Shown in pieces: positions 9,057 to 18,278 of a stretch of DNA of 44,368 nt. Numbering within the stretch: the first letter of the stretch is position 1; every line of letters starts with the position of its first letter. The stretch lies in the NCBI GenBank assembly GCA_018268995.1, contig JAFDVL010000025.1:1-44368 (forward strand), in the 5' to 3' direction. This stretch comes from Acidobacteriota bacterium. GTDB lineage: Bacteria; Acidobacteriota; Blastocatellia; RBC074. Made by a program: the position numbers and the translations under genes. The notes below the pieces were generated by a model. That model had not been told where the DNA came from and did no database searches. It saw nothing but the letters and a program-made list of their open reading frames with translations.

Positions 9057-10145
9057 GCCGTTGCAAATGAACAATCTGTACCATTCGCGCATGATCCAGT
9101 GTTGTTGCCATTTTTGACGGCGGCGGATGCGATGATGGCCAATGTTGCTTTGACGACGTTGCTTGCCGAACAAGTTGAACCACGGTTGCGTGAGATTGTG
9201 CATTATAAATTACGTTCGTTCGCGGGCAGCAGCGATGAACGCGAAGAATGCGCGGATGTGTGCAACGACATCCTTGTGCAATTGCTGACACAATTAGCCG
9301 AACTTCGCGCCAATCCGTTTCAGAAAACAATCCACAATTTTCGCAGCTATGTGGCCGTAGCAGCATATCGTGGCTGTTACGATTATCTGCGCCGCAAATA
9401 TCCGCAACGCCACAGCCTCAAACATAAACTGCGCTATGCGCTTTCGCACGACAGTGCTCTGGCTTGCTGGCAGTCTGATTCATCGGATGACTGGATTTGC
9501 GGCTTGGCTTCGTGGCGTGGGAATGCGGCAGTGCAAAGCGAAAGCCGTTTGCAGGAATTACGCGAACAGTCGCCCGGCTTTGTGCGCAAGACATTTCCGC
9601 ACAGCCGGACTACCAGCTTGCCTGACTTGCTCAAGGCATTTCTCGCGTGGGCCGGACAGCCAATTGCTCTTGATGATCTGGTCGGAATCATTGCCGATTT
9701 GCAGGGCATCAAAGAAAAACGCAACGTGCAGGGCGCGGCAGCAGAAGAAGCTTTCGCGCAAGTGCCGGATCAACGCGCAAGCGTGGTGGATGACTTATCC
9801 GCACGCGCCTATCTGAAACAACTCTGGCAGGAAATCGCACAAATGACCCCGCGCCATTGTGCGGCGTTGTTGCTGAATTTACGTGATGACCAAGGCGGCT
9901 GTGCGATAGATTTATTTTTGTTCATGGGCGTGGTTACCTTGCAGCAAATCGCGGCTGTGATGGCGATGACAGAAGCGGAACTCGCATCGCTTTGGCAGCA
10001 TTTGCCGTTGGAAGATGCCGTGATCGCTGAGCGGCTACAGCTCACACGACAACAGGTCATCAATTTGCGACGTTCCGCGCGGGAACGCCTGGCGCGACGG
10101 CTATCACAATCTCCACGGGGAAGGGATCAGTACCGCAACCGATAG
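9051..10145 (+). CDS. Atypical sigma-70-like (ECF-type) factor
   Basis: 364 residues, longer than usual ECF factors (about 180-220). The N-terminal half resembles sigma region 2: DVCNDILVQLLTQL, then IHNFRSYVAVAAYRGCYDYL and RRKYP. The C-terminal part resembles region 4: TPRHCAALLLNLRD, then a helix-turn-helix-like RLQLTRQQVINLRRSARERL. The two are joined by a long insert. The assignment is supported by the downstream zinc-finger anti-sigma gene. The ATG at 9051 lies inside an inverted-repeat arm and lacks a clear ribosome site; the true start could be an ATG around residue 28-29 (MMANVALTT), still upstream of region 2. It probably redirects RNA polymerase when released by the membrane protein. 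Moderately sure. Confidence 0.7.
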   Translation: MTAVANEQSVPFAHDPVLLPFLTAADAMMANVALTTLLAEQVEPRLREIVHYKLRSFAGSSDEREECADVCNDILVQLLTQLAELRANPFQKTIHNFRSYVAVAAYRGCYDYLRRKYPQRHSLKHKLRYALSHDSALACWQSDSSDDWICGLASWRGNAAVQSESRLQELREQSPGFVRKTFPHSRTTSLPDLLKAFLAWAGQPIALDDLVGIIADLQGIKEKRNVQGAAAEEAFAQVPDQRASVVDDLSARAYLKQLWQEIAQMTPRHCAALLLNLRDDQGGCAIDLFLFMGVVTLQQIAAVMAMTEAELASLWQHLPLEDAVIAERLQLTRQQVINLRRSARERLARRLSQSPRGRDQYRNR

Positions 10146-10282
10146 GCAGCGTAGCTCGTTCCTATGATGACGTTCCCTGGTCGCAGTACGGATTTGAAAT
10201 AATTCGATTGCAAAACAATATCGGGTAAGTGTCTCCGTCTTCACTTTTTGAGACGCCTTGAGAAGGAACTGGCAGGAAGACG

Positions 10283-11542
10283 ATGTCGGAACATTTAACG
10301 AAAATACAATTTGAAAATTTCTTTACCCGCCGCCTATCGCCTGGCGAATTAGTCGCGGCTGCGCGGCATATCGCCATTTGCATCGAATGCCGCGAACAGG
10401 TGAAGGCGAAAGCCGGAGCGACTGAGCGTGTAGCGGCGTTGCAATCTTCTTTTTATGCCGAAGCTCTGCCTCCTCATCTGAGCTATGAACAACTGGCTGC
10501 GTATGTCGAAAAAAACGCGGACGAAGTTGAGCAAGCGATCATCACCAATCATCTGGCCATCTGTCAGCAATGCGCTACAGAAGCCAAAGAATTACAGGAA
10601 TTAGCCGATAGTCTGGCGAACAGAAAGCAACCTGCTCGCAAGAATTTCTTTGCCAGACTGCGCGACGCCTGGCAACGGTCATCATTGCTTCATCCCTTGC
10701 CATTAGCCGCTACCGCTGCCGCGATTGTTTTACTCCTGACTGCGGGCTGGTGGCTGTTGCGAAAACCGACAGCGCCACAGTCGAGCATCGCTGTCACCCA
10801 AACCTTGCCTGCTGCAACGCCTGCCGCAACGGCTTCATTGCCGCCAACGCCCACACCTGTTGCATCGCCGCGTCTTGCCTTGAATGACAACGGTCAACAA
10901 ATCGCTGTAGACCAGACAGGCAAGGTGATTGGCTTGGGCGATTTGCCCAAAGAGGCCGAACGTGTGATTAGGCTAGCATTGGACTCGCAAAGAGTCGAAG
11001 TGCCTGCCGAACTCAAAACACTGGTTCGTCGCCCCGCTACTTTGATGAGCGGAGCAGCAGAAGCCGCAGCAATCAAATTGCAAAGCCCTGTTGGCACCTT
11101 TGTCAACGACACACGCCCTGCGTTTCGTTGGCAGGCAATGAAGGGCGCGCAAAATTATACGGTGCAGGTGCTGGACGATCAGTTCAATATTGTCGCTACC
11201 AGCCCACAACTTATGCAGCCCAATTGGCGCGTTACCCCTTCGCTCAAGCGCGGGCAGGAATATCTTTGGCAGGTGACTGCAGAAGTTGACGGCAAACGTA
11301 TGACGTCTTCCTCTGCCAGCACGCCAGAGGCACATTTCAAAATCCTGAGTGCTGAAAAAGCGCGCGGGTTGCAAACGATGGTGCAGGGGCACAATTCACA
11401 TTTGCTGCGCGGAACGATGTATGCCAGAGCGGGATTGTTGGATGAGGCGGAGCGGGAGTATCAAGCTTTACTGAAAGCAAACCCTCATTCGACCGTGGCG
11501 CGCAAGCTGTTGCAGCATTTGCGCGCTCAGCGTAAGTCATAA
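10283..11542 (+). CDS. Membrane anti-sigma-like protein with two zinc fingers
   Basis: 419 residues. Two H-x3-C-x2-C motifs (HIAICIECRE near residue 30 and HLAICQQCATE near 88) match the zf-HC2 anti-sigma fold, here duplicated. One membrane helix at about 138-157 (AAAIVLLLTAGWWLL) separates a cytoplasmic N-terminus from an exported part. That part has a Thr/Pro/Ala linker, a fibronectin-III-like domain (FRWQAMKGAQNYTVQVLDD to EYLWQVTAEVDGKRM) and a short TPR-like end (AGLLDEAEREYQALLKANP). AGGAAG precedes the ATG at 10283. Its position 137 bp after the sigma-like gene suggests that it binds that factor and senses a periplasmic signal. The family level is safe; the partner is inferred. Confidence 0.82.
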   Translation: MSEHLTKIQFENFFTRRLSPGELVAAARHIAICIECREQVKAKAGATERVAALQSSFYAEALPPHLSYEQLAAYVEKNADEVEQAIITNHLAICQQCATEAKELQELADSLANRKQPARKNFFARLRDAWQRSSLLHPLPLAATAAAIVLLLTAGWWLLRKPTAPQSSIAVTQTLPAATPAATASLPPTPTPVASPRLALNDNGQQIAVDQTGKVIGLGDLPKEAERVIRLALDSQRVEVPAELKTLVRRPATLMSGAAEAAAIKLQSPVGTFVNDTRPAFRWQAMKGAQNYTVQVLDDQFNIVATSPQLMQPNWRVTPSLKRGQEYLWQVTAEVDGKRMTSSSASTPEAHFKILSAEKARGLQTMVQGHNSHLLRGTMYARAGLLDEAEREYQALLKANPHSTVARKLLQHLRAQRKS

Positions 11543-11665
11543 GTGTATTGCCAAGTTAAGTTGGAGGCGCAAACAGGATGTTTGCGCTACCTCTTCGCAG
11601 TCAATGTACAACAAACATCTTGTTTGTTGCTCCGCATAGGTTTCTAACCTAAGTTGTCAATACAC
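11543..11665. repeat. Nested palindromic element, copy A
   Basis: Outer arms 11543-11562 and 11646-11665 match at 17 of 20 positions. Inside are two short hairpins: gcgcaaaca/tgtttgcgc (11567-11587) and caacaaaca/tgtttgttg (11609-11629). The left arm starts exactly after the stop codon of the anti-sigma gene. The interior is homologous, in reverse orientation, to the element at 18279-18400, although the outer arms are unrelated. Confidence 0.85.
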
Positions 11666-11738
11666 ATAAGGTCTGGGAAAGTTTGGGGACGGCCTTAAAT
11701 CGGGGGAGTTAAGCCGCCCCGGATTTTTCCAGACTTAT
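11666..11738. terminator. Imperfect palindrome, possible bidirectional terminator
   Basis: gtctgg at 11671 pairs with ccagac at 11729-11734, and the intervening GC-rich arms (ggggacggccttaa against ttaagccgcccc) also pair. The right arm stops at the first base before the stop codon of the minus-strand thioredoxin gene. The site lies between two convergent genes, where a shared terminator is expected. Confidence 0.5.
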
Positions 11739-12802
11739 GACTTCAACGCAGCTTCCAAAGCTTTCAGCAATTCTTCACGATCAATAATTCCATATTTCGT
11801 AAAGACCAGCTTGCCGTGTTTATCGAACAGGAAGGTCGCAGGCAACGCGCCCGACCAGTTTTTGTCTACGACATCAATCAACATTTGCGGGTCGTCGGCA
11901 TCGGAAAGATAGGATTCAAACTGGGCTTTTTGTTTTTTGAGGAAGGGCACGACTGCCGGTTCGATGTCAGATTTTTCATCCGTGCTGATTGCCACGGTGC
12001 GCACGCCTTTGCCTCGGTAATCCTGATCAATTTTGACAAACTCCGGGAACTCGGCAACACAGGGGGCGCACCACGTTGCCCAGAAATTAATCAATAAAAC
12101 TTTGCCCTGCGAATCCGTCTTGAGTTTGTTGAATTCAGTGGGCTTGAGCAATGTGACCAAGCCTTCTGTATTCGGTTCTTTAGGTTTGGCGGCGACGGGT
12201 TTGGCGGGCGGGACTTTGCTGCCTGGCGAACGTTTGATTTGGCACCCAAAGGCTTTGAGGTCGGCCTTGGACGCCTCTTTGCCTGCTAACAGCTCATCCA
12301 ATGCAACGCGCAAATCGTGACGTTCGACGCGGGCAATGTCTGATGCACTGTCAATGCGTCCGTGATAGCGCAACACGCCCTCGCTATCCAGGACAAACAT
12401 TTCCGGCGTGACCATCGCGCCGAATAAATCCGCCACCACATTGCCCGTGTCTTTGAGAATGGAAAAAACGTATTTGGCTTTCGCCGCATTCTCTTTGATC
12501 AGGCTGAGCGGTTCGTTGGCATTGGAGTTGATGCCCAGGAAGACAACTTTCTTATCTTTGTAGTCTTCGGCAATCCCATTCATTCGCGTGATATACGCAT
12601 TGGAAATCGGACATTTCGCGCCGATAAAACCGATGACAACATATTGCCCGCGATAGGCTTTAAGCGAGTGCGCTTTGCCTTTTATGTCCTTCAGCGAAAA
12701 GTCTGGCACAGGCTGACCCACTGTCAACGGTGCTGCCTGTACGGAAATGAACACGCTGAGAAATAAACAAACCGTCAAACCCAAAAAAAATCGCTGCATC
12801 AT
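11735..12802 (-). CDS. Exported double-thioredoxin protein (peroxiredoxin-like plus TlpA-like)
   Basis: 355 residues. The signal peptide (FFLGLTVCLFLSVFISVQAA) is followed by two thioredoxin-fold domains. The first (residues 25-180) is an AhpC/TSA-like redoxin (GQPVPDFSLKDIKGKAHSL) with FIGAKCPISNAY, so a single Cys in the CxxT/C position and no CxxC. The second (about 215-355) is TlpA/ResA-like with a full CxxC in NFWATWCAPCVAEFP and the cis-Pro region ALPATFLFDKHGKLV. They are joined by a Lys/Pro/Ala-rich linker. The start at 12802 has AGAGG seven bases upstream. The protein probably reduces extracytoplasmic disulfides, possibly for cytochrome c or copper-site assembly; this last point is inference. 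It ends against a palindrome. Confidence 0.88.
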   Translation of the reverse strand: MMQRFFLGLTVCLFLSVFISVQAAPLTVGQPVPDFSLKDIKGKAHSLKAYRGQYVVIGFIGAKCPISNAYITRMNGIAEDYKDKKVVFLGINSNANEPLSLIKENAAKAKYVFSILKDTGNVVADLFGAMVTPEMFVLDSEGVLRYHGRIDSASDIARVERHDLRVALDELLAGKEASKADLKAFGCQIKRSPGSKVPPAKPVAAKPKEPNTEGLVTLLKPTEFNKLKTDSQGKVLLINFWATWCAPCVAEFPEFVKIDQDYRGKGVRTVAISTDEKSDIEPAVVPFLKKQKAQFESYLSDADDPQMLIDVVDKNWSGALPATFLFDKHGKLVFTKYGIIDREELLKALEAALKS

Positions 12803-12836
12803 TGTGGAACCTCTTCACTGAAGACGTATTTACCTA

Positions 12837-14399
12837 TCAGTATTTTTCAGCTACTGATTTAGCTTGCAGGAAGAGCAATAAATAATCGCGCCCGCCTGCT
12901 TTGGAGTCTGTGCCGGACATATTGAATCCGCCGAATGGATGCACATCCACCAGCGCGCCTGTGCATTTGCGGTTGATATACAGATTGCCGACGTGGAATT
13001 CACGTTTGGCCCGATCAATGCGGATGCGGCTGTTGGAATAGAACGCTCCCGTTAAGCCAAATTGTGTGTTGTTGGCAATGTTCAGCGCATCGTCAAAGTT
13101 TTCGGCTTTGATGAGCGCCAGTACCGGGCCAAAGATTTCTTCCTGCGAAATTCGTGCTTTCGGTGCCACATCGGCAACGATAGTCGGTTGAATGTACCAG
13201 CCTTCGTTGGCGAGTTCGTGTTGCCCGCCGCCGACCACGATGCGGCCTTCCTGTTTGCCGATTTCGATGTAATTGCTGATCGAATCGAATTGCTTTTTGC
13301 TGGCGACGGGGCCGGTGAACACCTTACCTGTTTTGACATCGCCGACCGTGAGTTGTGCTGTGCGCTCCGCGACTTTTTCCAGCACCTGGTCGTAAACCGA
13401 ACTCACGATCACCGCGCGCGAACAGGCAGAACATTTCTGCCCCGAATAGCCAAACGCCGAAGCCACAATGCCCGCAGCAGCTTCATCCAGATTCGCAGTT
13501 TCATCCACGACAATCGTGTCTTTGCCACCCATTTCGGCGACGACGCGTTTGATCCACAGTTGGCCGGGACTGGTTTTCGCCGCAAGTTCATTGATATGCA
13601 ATCCGACTTCCATCGAACCGGTGAAGGAAATAAAGCGCGTTTGTGGATGCGCCACCAGAAAATCGCCGACCTGGCCACCGCTGCACGGCAGGAAGTTCAT
13701 GACGCCGGGCGGCAGACCAACGGATTCCATCAACTCAAAGAATTTCGCCGCAATCACGGGCGTGTCGCTGGATGGTTTCAGCACAACCGTGTTGCCAGCG
13801 ACAACCGCAGCTGTTGCCATTCCGGCCAGAATTGCCAATGGGAAGTTCCACGGTGGGATCACGATGCCAGCGCCGAGCGGAATGTAAAACGCTTCGTTAA
13901 CTTCGTCTTGCAAGGGCGACTGTGTCAGCGGCTGGGATTCGGCAAAGCGCAGGGCCTGACGCGCGTAAAATTCCATGAAATCAATCGCTTCGGCTGTGTC
14001 AGCTTCTGCTTCTGCCCACGATTTGCCCGCTTCCAACACCAGCCACGCATTGAATTCCAGCTTGCGACGGCGCATTTCTGCTGAGGCTTTGACTAGATAC
14101 GACGCGCGATGTTCTGCCGATGTGTATTGCCAGGTCTTGAACGCTTCGTTGGCTGTCCGAACAGCCTGATCAGCCTGCTCTTGGGTGGCGCGATGCACGC
14201 GACCCACAACCTGTTTGAAGGCCGACGGATTGTACGAAGTCAGTAAATCGCCGGTCTGAATTCGTTCGCCATTGATGACCAGCAGATATTCGCGGCCTAA
14301 TTCGGCTTCGACTTTGGCAACAGCAGCGGCCATTGCGACAGCATTACGTTCATCTGTGAAATCGAGAAACGGTTCGTTCTTAAACGGTGGAAGATGCAT
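12837..14399 (-). CDS. pruA: 1-pyrroline-5-carboxylate (L-glutamate gamma-semialdehyde) dehydrogenase
   Basis: 520 residues, full length for the RocA/PruA-type P5C dehydrogenase, the second step of proline breakdown: NAD+-dependent oxidation of glutamate semialdehyde to glutamate in the cytosol. Family marks: GAGIVIPPWNFPLAILAGM, the cofactor-site FISFTGSMEVG, the catalytic Glu in VVAEMGGKDTIVV, the catalytic Cys in GYSGQKCSACSRAV, and the C-terminal PFGGFNMSGTDSKAGG. The ATG at 14399 has an excellent GAGGTGA ribosome site. It lies 34 bp upstream of the thioredoxin gene and 42 bp downstream of the Smr gene on the same strand, so co-transcription is likely. No proline dehydrogenase (PutA/PruB) gene lies in the window. 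Confidence 0.95.
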   Translation of the reverse strand: MHLPPFKNEPFLDFTDERNAVAMAAAVAKVEAELGREYLLVINGERIQTGDLLTSYNPSAFKQVVGRVHRATQEQADQAVRTANEAFKTWQYTSAEHRASYLVKASAEMRRRKLEFNAWLVLEAGKSWAEAEADTAEAIDFMEFYARQALRFAESQPLTQSPLQDEVNEAFYIPLGAGIVIPPWNFPLAILAGMATAAVVAGNTVVLKPSSDTPVIAAKFFELMESVGLPPGVMNFLPCSGGQVGDFLVAHPQTRFISFTGSMEVGLHINELAAKTSPGQLWIKRVVAEMGGKDTIVVDETANLDEAAAGIVASAFGYSGQKCSACSRAVIVSSVYDQVLEKVAERTAQLTVGDVKTGKVFTGPVASKKQFDSISNYIEIGKQEGRIVVGGGQHELANEGWYIQPTIVADVAPKARISQEEIFGPVLALIKAENFDDALNIANNTQFGLTGAFYSNSRIRIDRAKREFHVGNLYINRKCTGALVDVHPFGGFNMSGTDSKAGGRDYLLLFLQAKSVAEKY

Positions 14400-14441
14400 G
14401 AATCACCTCAAATGCGGACTCGGTAAATAAATGAACCGAAA

Positions 14442-14843
14442 TTATGAATGCTTGTCGCTGATTTCGCAATTCGCTGAATCGGCAATTTCTAATTCGACGA
14501 CTGTTGCGCCCCATCCTCCTGCTTCCGGTGGTGCATCGCTGAAGTGAATCACAAATGGCGTCCTGGCCAGCACCTTGCGTGTCATTTCGCGCTGCACGCC
14601 GATTCCTTTGCCGTGAATAATGCGAACAAAACGAAAGCGCCGCGCCTGAGCCTGCTGTAAATACTCTTCAATCACAGCCTGACTTTGCCTGGGCGGGATC
14701 GAATGCAAATCGAAAACGTCTGTGATTTCCAACGCGACCGGATCAGGAAATGGGTTTTCGTCATCCATCATTTGGTCATCCATTTGGTCATCAGCAGGAG
14801 CTGATTCCGTAGGGGCTTTTGACCAGAAGCGGAAGAGTTTCAT
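14442..14843 (-). CDS. Smr domain protein
   Basis: 133 residues. After an acidic N-terminal tail (about 45 residues, Asp/Met-rich) there is a standalone Smr domain: the conserved DLHSIPPRQSQAVIEEYL and the RIIHGKGIGVQREM loop carrying the HGKG motif. Smr domains bind or nick nucleic acids and occur at the end of MutS2 or alone; a role in DNA repair or ribosome rescue is known for relatives. The ATG at 14843 lacks a strong ribosome site. It is divergent from the Nudix gene, with a 44-bp gap in which both promoters must fit. Confidence 0.88.
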   Translation of the reverse strand: MKLFRFWSKAPTESAPADDQMDDQMMDDENPFPDPVALEITDVFDLHSIPPRQSQAVIEEYLQQAQARRFRFVRIIHGKGIGVQREMTRKVLARTPFVIHFSDAPPEAGGWGATVVELEIADSANCEISDKHS

Positions 14844-14887
14844 GCTTTGAGCATATCGGGTACACTCTCGCTTCGCAATCGCCCCAG

Positions 14888-15451
14888 ATGATGATGTTTA
14901 TGACCGATAAATACGCAAACCCCTGGAAAACTTTATCCACGCAAATTGTTTATGAAAACCCCTGGATTCGCGTCCGCGAAGATCAGGTGCTTCGGCCTGA
15001 TGGGCAACCGGGAATTTATGGTGTAATTGAATATCACGGCTGTGTTGGCGTTTTGCCTATAGATGCCGACGGAAACGTGCATCTGGTCGGGCAATTTCGT
15101 TACGTCCTGAATCAGTATTCCTGGGAAATTCCCGAAGGTGGTTGCCACGTTGGAGAAGACCCGTTCACCGCCGCTCAGCGCGAATTGCGCGAAGAATTAG
15201 GCCTGGAGGCGGGCAAGTTGGAACTGCTGGGGCGGTCGCATTTGTCAAATTCCGTTTCTGACGAAGAAGCGTTTTATTACGTGGCAACCGATTTGGTGCA
15301 GGGCGAAGCAGCGCCAGAAGGCACCGAACAGCTTGAACGTCGGATTGTGACTTTTGACGAAGCCTTACAGATGGTGCTGAACAGCGAGATTACGGATTCT
15401 TTAAGCCAGATTGCGATTTTGCATTACGCAGCGCTCAAAAATAAGCAATGA
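14888..15451 (+). CDS. Nudix hydrolase, ADP-ribose pyrophosphatase-like
   Basis: 187 residues. The Nudix box is complete: GGCHVGEDPFTAAQRELREE followed by LG, matching Gx5Ex7REUxEExGU. The surrounding sequence (PWIRVREDQVLRPDGQPGIY, GVLPIDADGNVHLVGQFRY) is typical of the ADP-ribose/NDP-sugar pyrophosphatase group. It would hydrolyse a nucleoside-diphosphate-X compound using Mg2+; the exact substrate is not predictable. Several ATGs are possible (14888, 14891, 14894, 14900); none has a strong ribosome site, and MTDKYANPW (14900) is equally plausible. The stop codon overlaps the next start (ATGA), so the two genes are translationally coupled. Confidence 0.9.
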   Translation: MMMFMTDKYANPWKTLSTQIVYENPWIRVREDQVLRPDGQPGIYGVIEYHGCVGVLPIDADGNVHLVGQFRYVLNQYSWEIPEGGCHVGEDPFTAAQRELREELGLEAGKLELLGRSHLSNSVSDEEAFYYVATDLVQGEAAPEGTEQLERRIVTFDEALQMVLNSEITDSLSQIAILHYAALKNKQ

Positions 15452-16113
15452 ACGAATTCGCCTTACCCAGCGAAGATCAATTAGAGCCGGAACCACGCTG
15501 GCCTGCCCTGGTGGCAATGGTGGCAGTGGGTGGCGTTTACCTTGCCTTGCCTGATTATTTGACGATTGGGCCGCGCTGGTTGTATTTGATCGTTGTCGTT
15601 CTTCTGCTGATTCCGACTGTGATTTCACATCATCATGGCAAACACGACATCAACAAAATTTTCAGCATTGCCACGATTAGTGTCGTCACTGTTGAGGTGA
15701 TTTTGTCTGTAACCTTGCTGATCAATGCTTTAGTGGGAGCGCTGCCGGGACGCAGGGAAGCTCCCCGCGATTTATTGATTTCGGCGGGTTCGCTGTGGTT
15801 CACGAACGTCCTGGTTTTTGCCTTATGGTATTGGCGTCTGGATGCCGGGGGGCCGAATCATCGAGATCGGCGCGTTGGACATCCAGATGGCGCATTTCTT
15901 TTTCCGCAAATGACAATGCCGGAAATGGCAAACTGGTCGCCAAACTTTATTGATTACTTGTTTCTTTCATTCAATACCAGCACCGCTTTTTCGCCGACTG
16001 ATGTGCCTGTGCTGGCGCGATGGGCAAAGTTGCTCATGATGTTGCAATCATTTATTTCTCTGACGGTCGTCGCATTGCTGGCAGCGCGCGCCGTCAATAT
16101 CCTTGGAAGTTAA
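15448..16113 (+). CDS. Multi-pass membrane protein, DUF1345-like
   Basis: 221 residues with about five hydrophobic segments: roughly 18-37, 44-63, 76-98, 113-130 and 192-216. The last part (NFIDYLFLSFNTSTAFSPTD followed by VPVLARWAKLLMMLQSF) has the layout of DUF1345 proteins and of two-helix ion channels, a re-entrant loop before the final helix. No catalytic motif is visible. Its ATG overlaps the Nudix stop codon by four bases, so the genes are coupled. The next gene, a prolyl oligopeptidase, follows after 22 bp. The function is unknown; a channel-like role is only a guess. Confidence 0.8.
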   Translation: MNEFALPSEDQLEPEPRWPALVAMVAVGGVYLALPDYLTIGPRWLYLIVVVLLLIPTVISHHHGKHDINKIFSIATISVVTVEVILSVTLLINALVGALPGRREAPRDLLISAGSLWFTNVLVFALWYWRLDAGGPNHRDRRVGHPDGAFLFPQMTMPEMANWSPNFIDYLFLSFNTSTAFSPTDVPVLARWAKLLMMLQSFISLTVVALLAARAVNILGS

Positions 16114-16135
16114 TTTTCATTGGAGGTTATGAACT

Positions 16136-18265
16136 ATGAAAAATCTCAAGGCTTCTGTCGCTTTCCTGTTGGTTATGTTGGCAATGAACTCGATGCTTAG
16201 CGCACAAAGCTTACAATATCCTCAAACGCGTAAAATAGATCACACCGACACCTATCACGGAACGGTTGTGCCTGACCCGTATCGCTGGTTGGAAGACGAC
16301 AATTCCAAAGACACCGCCGCGTGGGTTGAAGCGCAGAACAAAGTCACGTTTGCTTATCTGGAAAACATTCCGTACCGCACGAAAATCAAACAGCGGCTGG
16401 AAGCACTGTACAACTATCCCAAAATCGGTGCCCCATTTCGTAAAGGCGAATATTACTTTTTTGCCAAAAATGACGGACTGCAAAATCAAAGCGTGTATTA
16501 CATCCAGAAGGGATTGAACGGTACGCCCGAAGTGCTGATTGACCCTAACAAATTCTCTGCCGATGGAACCAATGTCTTGTCGGCTTTTTCGCTCTCGAAA
16601 GATGGCAAATATCTCGGCTATGGCATCAGCAAAGGTGGGTCTGACTGGTCGGAATATCATGTGATGGAAGTGGCAACGCGGAAAACTTTGCCCGATACGC
16701 TGACCTGGGTGAAAGTTTCGGGTCTTTCGTGGGCGGGCAATGGGTTCTTTTACAGCCGCTATCCCGCGCCCGAAAAAGGTCATGAGCTTTCGACCAAAAA
16801 TGAAAATCATCAGGTCTGGTATCACAAGGTTGGCACCGATCAATCGCAGGACGAATTAGTGTACGAAGACAAAGCGAACCCGCAACGCTTTCACAATGTC
16901 AGCGTCACCGAAGATGAACGCTTTGCCATTTTGAATATGTCAGATCGCGGCAAAGGCAAAAAAGGGAATGCCATCTTCTTCCGCGATTTATCAAAGGCCG
17001 AGAAGAAATTCACGCCAATTGTTGGCGAAATCGGCAATGACAGTTTTGGCGTGCTGGATAACGTCGGCGACAAATTCCTGATTCGCACGGATAAAAATGC
17101 TCCGAACGGCAAAATCGTGCTGTTTGATCCGAAAGACCAAAGCTGGAAAGACGTATTGGCCGAAAAGCCTGAACCCTTGCAAGGTTCTACCACAGCAGGA
17201 GGCAAGCTTTTCGTTTCATACCTGAAGGATGTTACGACGCGTGCGTATGTCTATGACCTCAATGGCAAACTGGAAAACGAAATCAAGTTGCCGGGCATTG
17301 GCAGCGCGGGCGGATTTGGCGGGAACAATGATGACAAGTTTGTTTTTTACAGTTTCACTTCGCTGAACTATCCGCCCACGATTTTCCGCTACGACATCGC
17401 AACTAAGAAATCTACAGTTTTTCGTACCATTGAAATCGCCGGATACAAAGCCGACGATTACGAAACCAAACAGGTCTTTTACAACAGCAAAGACGGCACC
17501 AAAGTTCCGATGTTTCTGGTGCATAAAAAAGGCTTGAAGCTGGACGGCAATAATCCAACGTTGCTGTATGGCTATGGCGGATTCAACATTACAACCTCGC
17601 CCACGTTCAGCCCGTTGCGGATTGCCTTGCTCGAACAAGGATTCGTGTATGCTTCGGCGAACATTCGCGGCGGTGCAGAGTACGGCGAGAAATGGCACGA
17701 AGCAGGCACCAAGCTGAAAAAGCAAAACGTCTTTGACGACTTCATTGCGGCGGCGGAATGGTTGATTGCCAACAAATACACGTCATCACAAAAACTGGCG
17801 TTGCAGGGCGGTTCCAATGGCGGTTTGCTGGTTGGCGCGGTAATGAACCAACGACCGGAGCTATTCAAAGTTGCGCTGCCTGCGGTGGGCGTGATGGATA
17901 TGTTGCGCTTTCACAAATTCACGATTGGCTGGAACTGGATTGCTGATTACGGTTCCAGCGATAACCCGGATGAATTCAAAGCGTTGTTTGCTTACTCTCC
18001 TTTGCACAATATCAAACCGGGCGTGAACTACCCCGCGACTTTGATTACAACAGCAGATCACGATGATCGCGTTGTGCCTGCGCATTCGTTCAAGTACGCC
18101 GCTACATTGCAGGAAAAAGCTGCGGCCAGCACCAGCAATCCGCTGCTGATTCGCATCGAAACCAAATCCGGCCACGGGGCCAGCAACACGGCGAAACAAT
18201 TGGAAATCACGGCGGATCAATACGCGTTTATGATCCATAACCTGGGAGTAAAAACTACTTATTAG
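16136..18265 (+). CDS. Prolyl oligopeptidase, S9A family, exported
   Basis: 709 residues, full length. The signal peptide (VAFLLVMLAMNSMLSAQ) is followed by the S9A N-terminal hallmark HGTVVPDPYRWLEDD, a seven-bladed propeller and an alpha/beta-hydrolase domain. The nucleophile Ser is in LQGGSNGGLLVGA (S560), the Asp is in TTADHDDRVVPAHSFKY and the His in KSGHGA. The enzyme cuts short peptides after proline, here in the periplasm or outside the cell. GGAGG sits nine bases before the ATG. Its proximity to proline catabolism (pruA, on the opposite strand) may be functional, but that is inference. Confidence 0.95.
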   Translation: MKNLKASVAFLLVMLAMNSMLSAQSLQYPQTRKIDHTDTYHGTVVPDPYRWLEDDNSKDTAAWVEAQNKVTFAYLENIPYRTKIKQRLEALYNYPKIGAPFRKGEYYFFAKNDGLQNQSVYYIQKGLNGTPEVLIDPNKFSADGTNVLSAFSLSKDGKYLGYGISKGGSDWSEYHVMEVATRKTLPDTLTWVKVSGLSWAGNGFFYSRYPAPEKGHELSTKNENHQVWYHKVGTDQSQDELVYEDKANPQRFHNVSVTEDERFAILNMSDRGKGKKGNAIFFRDLSKAEKKFTPIVGEIGNDSFGVLDNVGDKFLIRTDKNAPNGKIVLFDPKDQSWKDVLAEKPEPLQGSTTAGGKLFVSYLKDVTTRAYVYDLNGKLENEIKLPGIGSAGGFGGNNDDKFVFYSFTSLNYPPTIFRYDIATKKSTVFRTIEIAGYKADDYETKQVFYNSKDGTKVPMFLVHKKGLKLDGNNPTLLYGYGGFNITTSPTFSPLRIALLEQGFVYASANIRGGAEYGEKWHEAGTKLKKQNVFDDFIAAAEWLIANKYTSSQKLALQGGSNGGLLVGAVMNQRPELFKVALPAVGVMDMLRFHKFTIGWNWIADYGSSDNPDEFKALFAYSPLHNIKPGVNYPATLITTADHDDRVVPAHSFKYAATLQEKAAASTSNPLLIRIETKSGHGASNTAKQLEITADQYAFMIHNLGVKTTY

Positions 18266-18278
18266 TTAAGAAGCGATT

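Noticed and set aside
13062..14084. 340-codon open frame on the plus strand
   Set aside because: It is antisense to the P5C dehydrogenase gene and shows no domain.
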